Assembly (NCBI GenBank): GCA_028583685.1 | Contig: JAMXIF010001119.1 | Span: 991,277 to 1,055,276, forward strand | Length of the DNA stretch: 64,000 nt | Reading direction: 5' to 3' | DNA from: Petaurus breviceps papuanus | Lineage: Eukaryota > Chordata > Mammalia > Diprotodontia > Petauridae | Part shown: one piece after another, positions 39,965 through 50,944 of the stretch | Numbering within the stretch: the first letter of the stretch is position 1 | How the letters are laid out: each line of letters starts with the position of its first letter | Position numbers and translations under genes: made by a program | The notes under the pieces: model-generated | What the model saw: the letters and a program-made list of their open reading frames with translations, nothing else | The model's database searches: none | What the model was told of the DNA's origin: nothing

Positions 39965-40905
39965 ATGAATCATTTCTCTCCTTCTTGTGCTAATTCTGGC
40001 CTAACAATTAACAACAAGAAAACACAGGTTCTTCACCAGCTAGTACCACATCATCCATATGTGAAACCATCAATTACAGCAAATGGAGAAGTTTTGAATG
40101 CTGTGGATGAGTTCACTTACTTTGGCAGTATACTTTCCAGGAATATACACATTGGTTGATGCATACATTGCCAGAGTTAGGGCAGTGTTTGGGAGGCTCC
40201 GAAGGAAAATGTAGGACAGAAGAGGTATTAGACTGACTACCAAACTGAAGGTCTACAGAGCCATTGTGCTGACCTCCTTGTTGTGTGCCTGTGAAGCCTG
40301 AATAGTATACCAGCACCATACCAGGAAATTGAATCACTTTCATTTGAATTATCTTAGGAAGATCCTGAAGATCACCTGGCAAGATAACGTATCAGACACT
40401 GAGGCCCTTTCTTGAGCTAAACAGTCAAGCATTCAAACTCTACCACCGAGAGCACAACTCTAATAAGCTGGCCACAATGTCTGAATGCCAAATGTATGTT
40501 TGTCTAAAAGACTATTTCATGGAGAATTTACACAAGGTAAGTGCTCACATGAAGGTCAGAAGTGATACAAGGACATTCTTAAGGTCTCTCCAAATAACTC
40601 TGGAATCAATTGTGTGACATGGGAGACACTGGCAAAAGACCACCCAGTATGGTGGGCCCACATCAAAGGAGGCATTGTGCTCTGTGAGCAAAGTAGAATT
40701 TCAGTAGCTCAAAAGAAATTTGAGATGCACAAATTTAGAGACATCTCCATCCCAAATGGTCAAGTGGACCATTTGTACCTGACATGTGGTAGAGCCTTCT
40801 GAGCTGGTCTGATCAGTCAGTCAGACACACTGTATCTTGACTCCAACACAGAGATGTCATTTTGCTTCTCTTTGGGAATGAAGGACAATGACTAACCAAT
40901 CAACC
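39965..40905 (+). mobile_element. RTE-like LINE ORF2 3' part with zinc-finger remnant
   Basis: The plus strand reads V-D-E-F-T-Y-F-G-S-I-L-S-R-N-I-H-I (about 40105-40155), the conserved block after the RT palm in a clade of APE-type non-LTR retrotransposons. It continues through decayed equivalents of 'LTSLLYACETW' and '[19 protein letters not shown]' (40270-40390). Near its end the frame 40614-40802 reads W-E-T-L-A-K-D-H-P-V-W then H-L-Y-L-T-C-G-R-A-F, matching a C-terminal 'CPTCGRAF...H..H' finger whose first cysteine has changed to Tyr/Leu. A stop follows GRAF. The 3' end GATGTCATTTTGCTTCTC...GAAGGACAATGAC is typical. Several stops and shifts: dead. Confidence 0.78.
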
Positions 40906-41369
40906 AGTCAGCCTATGCTGTTTGCCTGGATAAAAAAAATAAAATAAAATGCTAGATACACCCTCTGCTTCTGGTGATGTCCTACATGTATACAATATCT
41001 TTCTTTCACAATACTTTATTACTAAAGAACAACAACAACAACAAAAACCAAGAGGTTTAGATGAATAGGACATTAGAAATAGTTGTGAGAAACCTACACA
41101 TTTAAGTCCAAAGGAGATTGAGTTGGAGCTAAGACATCTCCAATGGAGGTCAGTGTTTCCAAATGTCTCTTCTCTGGATGACAACAGAATGCCATTTACC
41201 AATTCTGGTTTGCTATTTAATTAAGCAATTTGCAATTGCTTCTACATCACTCTCAGAGTAGAGCCATGTAGGCCTCCCTTAGGTGAAAAACATTTACAGT
41301 TTTCAACAAAAGCTTCTCACTTACCCAGTTGTGTTGCACATTCAAATCAGCACTTATATCATAAAATGT
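40906..41369. other. Unrecognised stretch
   Basis: It contains (AAC)n at 41027-41046 and a palindromic AATTAAGCAATTTGCAATTGC near 41218. Nothing else recognised. Confidence 0.4.
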
Positions 41370-41535
41370 TCGAGTTTGATTGCTCCCTAAAAATCATCTA
41401 TTCCAAATGCTTCATTTTTATGGATAAGGAAACTGACACCCATATCAGGAACCTTCTGAGATCATATAGTCAGTGGAAGGCTGGGACTAGCACACAGGGT
41501 TCCTGACTTGTAAGCTAGCATTCTTTCCATTGCTA
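41370..41535 (+). mobile_element. MIR-like SINE
   Basis: CTCCCTAAAAATCATCTATT, TATGGATAAGGAAACTGACA, GATCATATAGTCAGTGGAAG, TTCCTGACTTGTAAGCTAGC. Confidence 0.65.
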
Positions 41536-41785
41536 CTTTCTCTTGATTTTTCTATTTCTGAAGACAACAGTTATTAGACTCCTACTTACATTTTAAATGG
41601 AAAGCATTAGGACAAATCCTGCCCCTCCAAAAAGCAGAGAGGGGTTTTAAAGCTTTTAACACTTCAAAAATTGGAACAATGCTTATATCCATCACTCAAG
41701 GTCAATTTAAAGGTGCATGGACTTCTGAATGTTATAAAATAAAGACACCAGTGGAATGAACACCAGATTTAAAAAGTGTAAATTA

Positions 41786-41812
41786 GTGATGATGATGATG
41801 ATGATGATGATG
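41786..41812. repeat. (GAT)n microsatellite
   Basis: About 9 GAT units at the 5' edge of a MIR. Confidence 0.95.
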
Positions 41813-42022
41813 ACAACTAACATTTATATAGCCATTATTATGTGCCAGGCACTGTGCAAGGTGATTTACAATTATTATATCATTTAATATTCACAAAAAC
41901 CCTGGAAAGTAGGTACTATTATTATGCTTATTTTAGAGATGAGGAAACTGAGGTAAAAGAAGGTTAAGTAATGTGTCCAGGTCATACAATTAGTAATTAC
42001 CTGAGATCTGATATTAATTCTA
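41812..42022 (+). mobile_element. MIR SINE, near full length
   Basis: ACAACTAACATTTATATAGC, TTATTATGTGCCAGGCACTG, TATATCATTTAATATTCACA, GAGATGAGGAAACTGAGGTA, AGAAGGTTAAGTAATGTGTC. Confidence 0.92.
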
Positions 42023-42220
42023 CCTCTGTTGCAGTAGGGAGATCACTGGCTCTGGAACCAGAGGACCTGGATTTAAATCTTACTTTTGAGGCTTATATGT
42101 ATGACCTTAGGTAAGTCACTGAAAGTCCCTGGGCTTCAGTCTCCTCATCTATAAAATGAGAAGGCTGAGTAAGATGTGCTGTAATATCTCTTCCAGCTCT
42201 AAACCTTTGATCCTAATTCC
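42023..42220 (+). mobile_element. MIR-type SINE
   Basis: GAGATCACTGGCTCTGGAAC, CAGAGGACCTGGATTTAAAT, CTTAGGTAAGTCACTGAAAG, TCAGTCTCCTCATCTATAAA, ATGTGCTGTAATATCTCTTC. It abuts the MIR to its left in the same orientation. Confidence 0.85.
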
Positions 42221-42799
42221 TGTAAGAAATACTGACTGCCACATCCCACATCCTCATCACTCTGTCTATACTTGCCCCAGTGAAGTAGGTCAGTTTAGCC
42301 TTTTATTTCTCTCATATCTCCCACAGCACTTAACACAGTACTGAGCAAAAACACATACAAGGGGCTCAGTTAATCTGGTATTTCCCAGAACCCTGTTAAA
42401 AGACAAGAGACAGGCTCAGAACTATGGACTTCAGTCATCAGAAATGTGATTGCTCCATTTAAATCTCAACCTAAGAATACCAGGAAAGCGAAGGAGAGAA
42501 AGCCATAAGCAATGGAGGGGTCCAGAAAGTCTGATCCTTAAAGCATCTTGATGCTTCAGTTTGAGTTAGCTTTGATCCACAAAGTGGTGAACCATCATTC
42601 CAAATAAGGTCAATCCTTGTCAAAGTTGTGAGGTCAATAAAGTTTATTTTAGCATCCTCTAAGCTTCAAGTTTTATATCCCTTTATCCTCTGCAATGTAT
42701 CCCACTTCAGGAATTCATTGCTCTTGTACTGTTTCCTCTCTTCCTCTATCAAACTTAGGTCCTCCCAAAACATTCTGATATCACATCTCAGTATACGTT
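42221..42799. other. Unrecognised stretch, small L2-like part
   Basis: CAGCACTTAACACAGTACTG (about 42325) may be an L2 scrap. Nothing else recognised. Confidence 0.35.
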
Positions 42800-42905
42800 T
42801 AGAACTGTGGAATTATAAAGTTGGAAAAGACCTCAGTGGTCATCTAGTCCAAACTTTTGTCAGATACATTCATTTCTACAACTTTCCCAATAGCTTGTCT
42901 ACTCT
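42800..42905 (+). mobile_element. MIR-like fragment
   Basis: GTGGAATTATAAAGTTGGAA, AAGACCTCAGTGGTCATCTA, GTCCAAACTTTTGTCAGATA: the 5' part of the 'ggacctcagaggtcatctagtccaac' SINE type. Confidence 0.6.
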
Positions 42906-42991
42906 CCTTGGGAACATCTCCAATGGAACAGAGCTTAATATCTAATGACACAAAGAATTTCATTACTTGACAGCCCAATGGGTTAGGAAGT

Positions 42992-43484
42992 TGTAATGTC
43001 AATAAAAATTTGAAGATCTTCCCTGTCCTTTAATAGGTGTAAGGGAATTTGAAGATCTACCCTTCCCCATAACAGGCTGAATGTAATCACATGGAGCCTG
43101 TAGTGGGGGGATTTTGCTGAATGGGGGTAGCAGGAAGGGTGGAGCAGAGCTGAGAGTAAGCTGGGAGTCAAAGCAGTTAGAACAGAGGGTTAGAAAGAGA
43201 ACGCAGGCAAGGAGACAGTTTGGCTTGTGAGTGTTTGTGGGAAGGTTTTGGGATGGTGTTACTCTCTGCAGTGTTACTGTGTATAGATTTCTTTGTTGCT
43301 TTGATGAATTCAGTCTTCTGGTGTTGGGATTTGGTTTTCTGGTGTCTGAATAAATGTTTTGCTTCTGTCTGATATATGGACAGTCTGTTACATTTTGCAA
43401 TGTAACATGAATGCAAGTCAGAATTACACCAGCATATTTGTAGTCACCATCGGTGCTGTGAATATTGCCTTGGTGAAAGGGAAG
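42992..43484 (+). mobile_element. Solo-LTR-like element, LTR family 2, copy B
   Basis: Plus-strand LTR fossil that starts TGTAATGTCAATAAAAATTT. It has a polyadenylation signal at 43349-43354 and the shared block GACAGTCTGTTACATTTTGC. It aligns with copy A at 23943-24506, including the stretch after it (CACCAGCATATTTGTAGTCA...GTGAATATTGCC). The exact right end is uncertain. No internal genes adjoin it. The minus-strand frame across it is an accidental antisense frame. Confidence 0.65.
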
Positions 43485-43699
43485 TTCTCTCTGATATTGG
43501 GCCCAAATTTGCTACCATGTAAATAACTGCTTGATTTTCTCAAGGAATGGATGTTTCTATTTTAAATTTTGCTTATCTGGATGCCCAAGGAATGGGAAGA
43601 CATAAAAGCTAGAATTCAAGTCATATAACAATGAGGTGACTAGATAACTGGTTTTGAAGAACAGGAAATTTACCATGTTATCACAAAAGAACCAAATTC

Positions 43700-44250
43700 T
43701 TTGTTTTTAATGAACCTCTGAAGATTCTAAGCAGACCCCACCCCTTAGGACTTGTAGTTGGCTTGGATTTAAGGGAGGAAGGGCTGTGCAAGGTCACCAG
43801 CCTTACTTTCTCCTCCAGGGTCATCTGGGTTCAGTGACCAGATATTCATCAGGGACAACTGGAGATGGCCCAGGATGTAATGGGAGACCCTAGCCCTTTT
43901 AGGCTGAGGTCTTTTCAGGTTCTCACTTTGAGTGAGGTAACACCCATTCCCATTCCTTGAATAGACTTAAGAAGTGAGTTAAAGGATGGCCCCATTAATA
44001 AAAAAAAAAAGTCAGACTGGGAGGAGAAGACCCTCAGGGCTGCTGGCCAAAAGAGAAACAGTTACTATTTATACTCACTCTGTGCCAGGAGGGCAAGTAC
44101 CTATTGTTGTCCAATCTATGAGCTCCAGAGTATATCTGGTTTAAGGCTTAGTCTTTGAGAAAGAAATCTAGCCAGTAAGCCCCAAGTTAATAAGGCAACT
44201 ATCAGCCAAAAAAAATGTACATTCTTTTGGGTAGAGCACCCTTAAGTAAA
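43700..44250 (+). repeat. Unnamed dispersed repeat, copy 2
   Basis: Same orientation and block order as 13770-14383: AGGACTTGTAGTTGGCTTGG, GTCATCTGGGTTCAGTGACC, GGAGATGGCCCAGGATGTAA, GAAGACCCTCAGGGCTGCTG, AGCCAGTAAGCCCCAAGTTA, ACATTCTTTTGGGTAGAGCA. Where copy 1 has a GACAGA tract, copy 2 has a plain A run. Both end in a microsatellite. Confidence 0.75.
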
Positions 44251-44269
44251 GGGAAGGAAAGGGAGGGGT

Positions 44270-44306
44270 ATACACACACACACACATATATATGTGTATA
44301 TATATG

Positions 44307-44339
<33 letters not shown>

Positions 44340-44342
44340 ATT
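44270..44342. repeat. (CA)n/(TATG)n microsatellite
   Basis: ACACACACACACACATATAT grading into about six TATG units. Confidence 0.93.
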
Positions 44343-45264
44343 GAAAGCTCCTAATATGGCAGAAGTTAGAGAGGAGAGAAAGAATGTCAGCTGGGCATTG
44401 AACTCTTTGACAAAAGAAACAGATTGTTCTGGAAGTCAGTAGGCAACAACTACCAGAATTTTAATTGAACAGTAGATATGGATTGAGCAGCCCTCCAAGG
44501 AGAGGTTATAGAGTGATGGCGGTAGAAAGGAAAGCTGAAAGGGATGAAGGGGAGCAAAGAATATTCTACCTCTCCCTCCTCAACCAAGGAAGAGGGAATG
44601 AGTGAAAGTATAAACAGTGAGACAAAGGGTGACAAAGAAGATTGTCATCAGGAGGGAGCCAGGTTTCACTGAAACAGAAAACAAAAGGACTAGGAAAGAA
44701 AAAGATTTAAGAGGAAACCTCATTTATTGCCTAGGGACCAAGCATTCCACAGAGCATAGTGAAAGAGTAGGTAGCTCTATGGGACTTGAGGGGTGGGAGG
44801 ATGGAGGAGTTGGGAGGTGGAGAAAAGTGCCTATGACTATGAGATCAAACAGTAGAGATCCTTACCAGGAATGGGGTTTCAATAATGACCCATGGGGGGG
44901 GGGGTCAAAATCACTGGAATGGAGAGGGTATGACCAGGTGGAAATTTATCAATCATTGAGGTAAGATTTTAGATAGACTTTCAATGTCCCTAGGGCTTTG
45001 GCCTCAGGGTAGAATCCTTTCAGGACCTTAGGGAGTTCAGGCCAGGCAACAAGAACTAGGAATATTTTATTGTTCTCTTTCCCTCAAGACTGTAGGCCAC
45101 ACTGGAGACCTAATGAAATGGCACCATCTTCCCTCCTCATAGCAGCAAGAGGTTGACTTGATTACCATGGGAGGTTAGAATGGGAGTCATGTTTGAAGTA
45201 TCACATTGTCTTTTGACCTGACCTCATCCCAAGTTGAATCTGGCATCTGGAATTAACTGCCCAT
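44343..45264. other. Unrecognised stretch with G11 run
   Basis: The 115-codon frame at 44617-44964 is low-complexity (Gly/Arg/Glu rich) and shows no domain. A G run lies near 44894. No repeat family recognised. Confidence 0.4.
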
Positions 45265-45670
45265 TCAATTCAATTCATTAATCATTTATTAAATATCTAC
45301 TACCTGCAAGCCACTATGGTAAGTGCTGGGGGAGGGGAAAATAAATAAATAAAGCATGATCTCTGACCTCATGTAGATTGCATTCTAGTATCTAGAGCAC
45401 AATATATATATAAATAACTTTAACACCCAATCCAATATACATTAAAAAAACAACAGAGAGAAAGTTTTCTATGAGGTTCATTCATGGAAAGAAAAATAAT
45501 TTCTAATTCCTGATGAGAAACTGGGTAAGGCTTCTTGGTAGTGTTGGCATTCGAACTGGTTCCAGAAAGATTTAAGAAGACCAAACTGGGGGTCAGGGAG
45601 AGCTTAGGTCTAGGAAAATACATGGACACAGAACATGTTCACTGACAAATGAGTGGTTTAGCTTGGCCAG
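45265..45670 (-). mobile_element. L2-type LINE 3' part, antisense
   Basis: TTAATCATTTATTAAATATC, TACTACCTGCAAGCCACTAT, GGTAAGTGCTGGGGG, TGACCTCATGTAGATTGCAT and, further in, ACTGGTTCCAGAAAGATTTA run in reversed L2 order. Confidence 0.65.
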
Positions 45671-45704
45671 AACATGAGAGTATATGAAGGGGAATCATGT
45701 GACG

Positions 45705-45942
45705 TAATACTATCTGACATTAATCTAGCACTTTAAAGTTTACAAAGCACTTTACATGCATTTTCTCATTTGATTTTCTAAACAACCTTGAGAAGTAAGT
45801 GCTACAATTTTATTATGCCTTTTTTTATAGATAAACAGACTGAGGTTCAGAGTGGCTGTATGATTTGATGATAGCCACAGAGGAAGATTCTAAGGTAAGC
45901 TTTCTTGATTCGAGCTTCCAGAACTCTTTCTACTGTACTAAA
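45705..45942 (+). mobile_element. MIR SINE, near full length
   Basis: CTAGCACTTTAAAGTTTACA, AAGCACTTTACATGCATTTT, AACAACCTTGAGAAGTAAGT, ATAGATAAACAGACTGAGGT, TCTTTCTACTGTACTAAA. Confidence 0.88.
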
Positions 45943-46310
45943 AGATAAGTCCAGAGAGGAACAGTCACAGCAAGCATACAGTGTCTACAATCAGTTGCAG
46001 AGGATCTTGAGTGCTAGAGAATAGACAGAGAGAGCTCAAAAAGAGCCAAGAAGGAGATTAAAAACTCAAAGGCTCAAGACTAAGGAGAAGGTTGGGTGAA
46101 GTTTCTTGGGGTGGGGCATGGATTCAGCTACTAAGATGGCTGAAAGTCTTGGGAGAGAAACTGGGAGGGATTCTTGGGGGAACACAGGCTACTAAGTATT
46201 GAGTCTATCTGGCCTCTACAACCTGGATTAGTGAAAGGTGGAGGAGTGGCATTGTGCCCAATTCAATTCCAGGTTCAAATGTTCATGTGCTTTAAGCACC
46301 AGCATCTTTT
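45943..46310. other. Unrecognised non-coding stretch
   Basis: Nothing recognised. Confidence 0.4.
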
Positions 46311-46473
46311 GTTTTGTTTTCCTTTGGAGGGGGAAGGCAGGGTAATTGGGGTTAAGTGACTTCCCCAAGGTCACACAGCTATTAAGTGTGTCAAGTGTCT
46401 GAGGCTGCATTTGAACTCAGGTCCTCCTGACTCCAGGGCAGGTGCTCTATTCACTGTGCCACTTAACTGCCCC
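46311..46473 (-). mobile_element. MIR-headed SINE
   Basis: Antisense: CTTTGGAGGGGGAAGGCAGG, TAATTGGGGTTAAGTGACTT, CCCCAAGGTCACACAGCTAT, CACTGTGCCACTTAACTGCC. The flanks AGCATCTTTT and AGAATCTTTT look like a target duplication. Confidence 0.92.
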
Positions 46474-47912
46474 GGATCAGAATCTTTTTAAGAATGTGAT
46501 ACGGGGCAGTGTTTCTCCTTTGCCAGATATAAGGGTATTAATTAGTTCAAATTTTCCTAGTAAAGGCAATTCCCAAGTGTTTTACTGAACAAAAGAGAAA
46601 ATGTGTCTGAAAAAGAAAAAAGAAAAAACTAAACTTCATTAGAGTTATAAATGTTACATGTTCATCCCTGATAAACAAGTTTCACACTAAGAGGCCGGAA
46701 GACAAAGAAGAGACCTCTGCATATACACATACACACAGAGACATATATTTGTATGCATGTGTGCACACACACACACACACACAGCAGCTCTAAAGAGTAG
46801 CCATAGAAGCATTAAAATATGAAGCAGCCCAAGGTCTTGGTATTGTTCAGGAAGGTGAAATCTTTAAAAAAAAAAAAAAAGCAAGAGGTCCCTTGGGGGA
46901 AACAACTGTCTTAGGACAATAAGTGACTAAGGACAGATCCAGATTGAGAGTGCGTTTGTGGTAAAGCAGGTTGAGGAGGAAATTCCAAAGGGACACTAAG
47001 GATGACTGTTTACATGGCCTTGGAGATCCAGGAACATATCCTCCTCAGCTGCTATTTACATGGTCTATTTTATTTGTCTTCTTTATGGCTCTGTTTGCAT
47101 TGCTGCAAGACTATTTACAAATCCAAATAGGAATGTTCTCAACTATCACATTTCTAATTGCAACGGTTTTTCTCTGACATTTCTAAACATCATTGATATG
47201 GGGAATTTCCTCCAGTAGTATATGTCACAAACAATCCTTGTGACTTCTCATTACAAGTGACTCTGGTCCATGTCTTCTGAAAATGGTCCACAGTGGGTCT
47301 ACCTAAAAATACCTTTATCTAGATCTCTTGATGTTGCATGAAGACCAGTGAATTATACATTGCTTGTCATTTGCTTTTGACAAGACTAACCTGTCTCTTT
47401 TTTCCAGTGTTCTGCTATATGTTCACTACTACTACAAAATTCTTCACTGTTGATATGTTTCAATCTGCCCATCCCTACCATGTGCCATTCCTTTGCCCTT
47501 TGGCCAACCCTTCAACCTTAATTTTTAGAGCACAGGATATTTCATAACTCAGAGCAACTGCAATCATAGAAAAAAAAAATAAATGCCATTTCTTTTTTAT
47601 TTTGGAATGAATTATAATCACCCTTTGTTTTATGCTATGGATTTATTCCAGGAAACTAATTTGCAAAGTAAATTTCTGTAAGGTGACTCTTTCCCAACTG
47701 TCTAGGCATTACAAAACCATAGATGCACTCCCACAGGGAAAATCATACCCCAAGTAGACTAAGTTGTTGGTTTTTGTTAAGGTATGGATTGAGATTTAAC
47801 AATGTGGAAATGGAACTGTGTTGGGTGTATGGCAACCTTATCTTTGTCAATAAATACCTTGCTCCTTGACCTTAAGCAAAGACCTATAGTGCATTCTAAG
47901 TATCCTATCTTT
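46474..47912. other. Unrecognised, apparently unique stretch
   Basis: 1.4 kb with only a (CA)n run (46765-46782) and an A15 run (46865-46879). Frames at 46971-47177 and 47338-47547 are hydrophobic by composition but have no recognisable domain, so they are not called. Confidence 0.4.
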
Positions 47913-47972
47913 AGGATCTGCAGGCTGGACCAGATGATCTCTAAGCCCCCTTCCAGATGTGAAATGCCTTCT
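47913..47972 (+). mobile_element. SINE/CR1 3' scrap
   Basis: GGCTGGACCAGATGATCTCT, AAGCCCCCTTCCAGATGTGA is the 'ggactagatgacctctaaggtcccttccagctctga' motif shared by MIR-like and CR1 3' ends. Confidence 0.55.
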
Positions 47973-48464
47973 GTAGGATTCAATAGTTGGTATACTATTA
48001 CATGGCATGGTAGGCACAGTTACACATAAGTAGCTGTTATTGAAGTATTAGTTCTACCTAGTAAGTTCCTTCCTTTGCAGCACTCTTCTCTTCTGACTGC
48101 ACAATTTCCTATCTTTCACCTTTTTCCTCTTCAACCAACTCAATACTAGCCCTCAACAATACATATTTCTAACAGACAGAACCTGACTCTTCATTTAGTA
48201 AAAGTCACAGCTCCATCTCTGCATATCAGACCTGTTTCATCATTTTCATGCCTTACTGATCCCCAAAGACATAGTCCTGGAATATATCACCCTTGCTTAT
48301 TTTATGTGCTGCTACATTGGCATACAGTTAATATTTATCCTTGATAATGGCAATAACTTTATCACTCCACAAAGCAGAACTAAAAACAGTTGGAGGAAGT
48401 GGATAGGGAGAACTCTAGAGAGATAAGGAAAATGTCCTTAAAGTTGGGGTTGTCCTAACATGGG
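47973..48464. other. Unrecognised stretch, perhaps L2-like
   Basis: 48060-48300 has the pyrimidine-rich feel of decayed L2 but I cannot place it. Confidence 0.35.
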
Positions 48465-48640
48465 ATAGACTTTCCCTGGAGTAATATATATATTTTTTTA
48501 ATATCACATCCTTAACTGGAGGCATTCAGGCAGAATCTAGATGTGAACTTATCAGAAACGTAAAGGTAAGATCTGTTCAGGCATGGGTTGACCTAAAATC
48601 CTCTAAGGACCTATCCCATTCTGAGATTTTGTGCTTCAAG
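48465..48640 (+). mobile_element. CR1/L3-type LINE 3' end
   Basis: ACATCCTTAACTGGAGGCAT, TCAGGCAGAATCTAGATGTG, ATCTGTTCAGGCATGGGTTG, GACCTAAAATCCTCTAAGGA, CCTATCCCATTCTGAGATTT: CR1 3' end order, diverged. Confidence 0.7.
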
Positions 48641-49764
48641 GGTGACCTCATCCATCTCAAATCCATTGCAAGACTGGATATGAATAAGCTACAAAGTATT
48701 CAGTTTGCTGATGGATAACTAATACTTAACTCCACTCAAAACTTACATCAAAAACAGCTTGAAAAGAAATCATTCTACAGTCTCCATCATTTTCAGATTA
48801 TCTACATAATGATTACCTGACATGACACTCCCCCCCCACACACTTTCCCACCTCCAAACCACCTAAAAATATACTGCTTAAGCCTCCATGGCCAACAACT
48901 AATTGTGTACTCTGAAAGATGGAGAGACCAAGGCACCAGGGGTACAATACTTAATTGAGGCCACCAAAGTTCGTGTCACATCTAAGGGCTGGACAGCTTG
49001 GAGAATGCCTAGGGAGAAGACTTCTATTTCCTTCTTATATAACTAAGATGACAAAGAACCAGTGGCAGCTTAATTTCTCAAAACATAGGACTTCCTCCCA
49101 AGAATAGACAGAGGATGCTTTGTAAAGATGGTAGTTTCTATGAAGTAAGGTATTGTTTTTTTTTTAAGTGTTGTTGCCCCCCCCCACACACACACACCTC
49201 AGTCTTAGGACACTTTTTTTTAGGACATTTACCATATATATAGAACACATAATACATAAAGGGCCCCATGATGTATTTTCAAACACTTTTGTATACATAC
49301 TGAAATATCATTTCTATCTGGGAAAGATATTGGATATGGCTTGCTTTTATGTTTTCAGCACTCCTCTCTCCCCCAACAAAACCCATCCCTGTAAATCTGC
49401 AGTTCATAGCCTAACTTTGGAAAACACTGTGATACTTCCCAATACCAATATGATCCATGGCAATATATTTTCATGTCAAGAATATCAACATGGTGAGTCC
49501 AAGTTCATTAAAGTGTTCATGAATATGAAGAACATGGGGTTAGAAACAATTACTCCTTGAATTGTTTGAATTCTAACCAGTAGATAATTCCAAAATTTGT
49601 GTGAATGAGTTCATGCCATCACCCTCTCTACTATTAGCAAGAAACAATAGTAATACATCTAATTTGGCATTAACTGTCTTAAGAACTGGATAATCAAGTA
49701 TTGACAGTGAATTCAAGATCTTCTCAAGTGATGGTCCATTCAATCCCATCAATCTTTATTTAGA
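48641..49764. other. Unrecognised, apparently unique stretch
   Basis: It includes the longest frame of the window not explained by a repeat (49168-49560, 130 codons). That frame has no domain or signal, and its start lies in a C/A-rich tract. I take it as chance. Confidence 0.4.
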
Positions 49765-49912
49765 CAGCTAGGTGGCACTGTGTATAAATGTGGGTCCTTA
49801 AGTCAGTAAGACCTGACTTCGAATCCACTCCAGTACGTTTGCCAAGAAAACTCCAAATGGGGTCACAAAGAGTCAAACACAACTGCAATGACGGAACAAC
49901 AACAATAATCCT
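49765..49912 (+). mobile_element. MAR1-type SINE with large internal deletion
   Basis: Head TTAGACAGCTAGGTGGCACT, CTTAAGTCAGTAAGACCTGA joins directly to the tail CACTCCAGTACGTTTGCCAA, GAAAACTCCAAATGGGGTCA, CAACTGCAATGACGGAACAA. The approx. 100-base middle ('...gggcaagtcacttaaccctg...') is missing. Confidence 0.9.
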
Positions 49913-49964
49913 TATCTAGTACCTAAAATGTGCTTGGTCATGGGCTGATGTAGGATATCATGGT

Positions 49965-50165
49965 ATCACAGAATTAGAACTGGAAAGGACTTTAGAGTTC
50001 ATTTAGTTCAATGACCTCGTGATACAGCTGAGGAAACAGAGGCCCAGCCGAATTAAGTGACTTCCAAAGTTAAACAAGTATTAAGTGGCAAGGCTGGTAG
50101 GATTCCAACACAAATCCTCCGACTTCAAATTAAGTGCTCTTTGCACTGTATTATGATGCTATGGG
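49965..50165 (+). mobile_element. MIR-like SINE
   Basis: CACAGAATTAGAACTGGAAA, GGACTTTAGAGTTCATTTAG, AGCTGAGGAAACAGAGGCCC, GACTTCAAATTAAGTGCTCT. Confidence 0.8.
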
Positions 50166-50169
50166 TTAG

Positions 50170-50260
50170 ACAAGAGATTGAAAAAAAATGTTCTTGACCT
50201 CTAGAAGCTATCTAGTTACATAGGCAAAAGTTTTACACACAAAACAATTCAAGAACCACC
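50170..50260 (-). mobile_element. L2-type LINE scrap, antisense
   Basis: TTGACCTCTAGAAGCTATCT followed by AGTTACATAGGCAAAAG, with ATCTAGTACCTAAAATGTGC to its left (49914) beyond the MIR-like SINE. Confidence 0.45.
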
Positions 50261-50944
50261 CCCCAAAAAGGTTTTGTCTTTAAAAAAAAAAAAGAAGATA
50301 GCAAATAGTAGCATGAAGGGTACATGCAGATGTTCAGGACCTCAAGTGAAGTCTCAGGCAAGAGTGTGATCCAGGTAGAAAGTGTCATTATAAATTATAT
50401 TTAGGGTGTGATTAAAAGTGGTAGTATGTCCTTTGAAATACCTAAAATATTACAGTACACTCACACAAGAGGGCACTCTATTACATCCTGTAATAGAGAA
50501 CAATGCTTTCAGGGCAATAAATCTTTGTCACACTGAATTCAGATTTCTGGTATCCTGAACAATGATGTACCTCGAAGTAAATAAATAAAAAAAAATTGGA
50601 AAAGGCACCTCTAGCAATGAAGGTTAATGGCTAATTAAAAAGCCAACAAAGACAAAGACCAGAAGAGTATATCTGAGGGGCTGTGATTGGTCAGCTTGTT
50701 GGTCAGAAGCAAAGGAAGGCTGTCATTGGCTGGCAGATGGTTATAAAAATTAAACCATTTTTCAGAAAAGATAAAAGAAATAAATTCTACAAGGAAAGGG
50801 AGTAGAAAAGGGGTGGAGAAATAATGAGAGATAAAAATAGCAGAGGTAGTGGATAGCAAAAAAATAAGAATTTTCAACTAAAGCAGCAGACATTCTAAGC
50901 ACAGAGAAAAGAGCCAGCCAGAACAGAATTTACATCTGTTTAAG
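50261..50944. other. Unrecognised non-coding stretch
   Basis: An A12 run at 50282-50293. Nothing else recognised. Confidence 0.4.

Noticed and set aside
42999-43400. Minus-strand frame of 133 codons
   Set aside because: It is antisense to the LTR at 42992-43484 and shows no domain. Chance frame.
44617-44964. Plus-strand frame of 115 codons
   Set aside because: Charged, glycine-rich low complexity caused by purine-rich DNA. No homology recognised.
49168-49560. Plus-strand frame of 130 codons outside recognised repeats
   Set aside because: No signal, domain or splice context, and an odd composition. A single 130-codon frame in 64 kb of both strands is not surprising.
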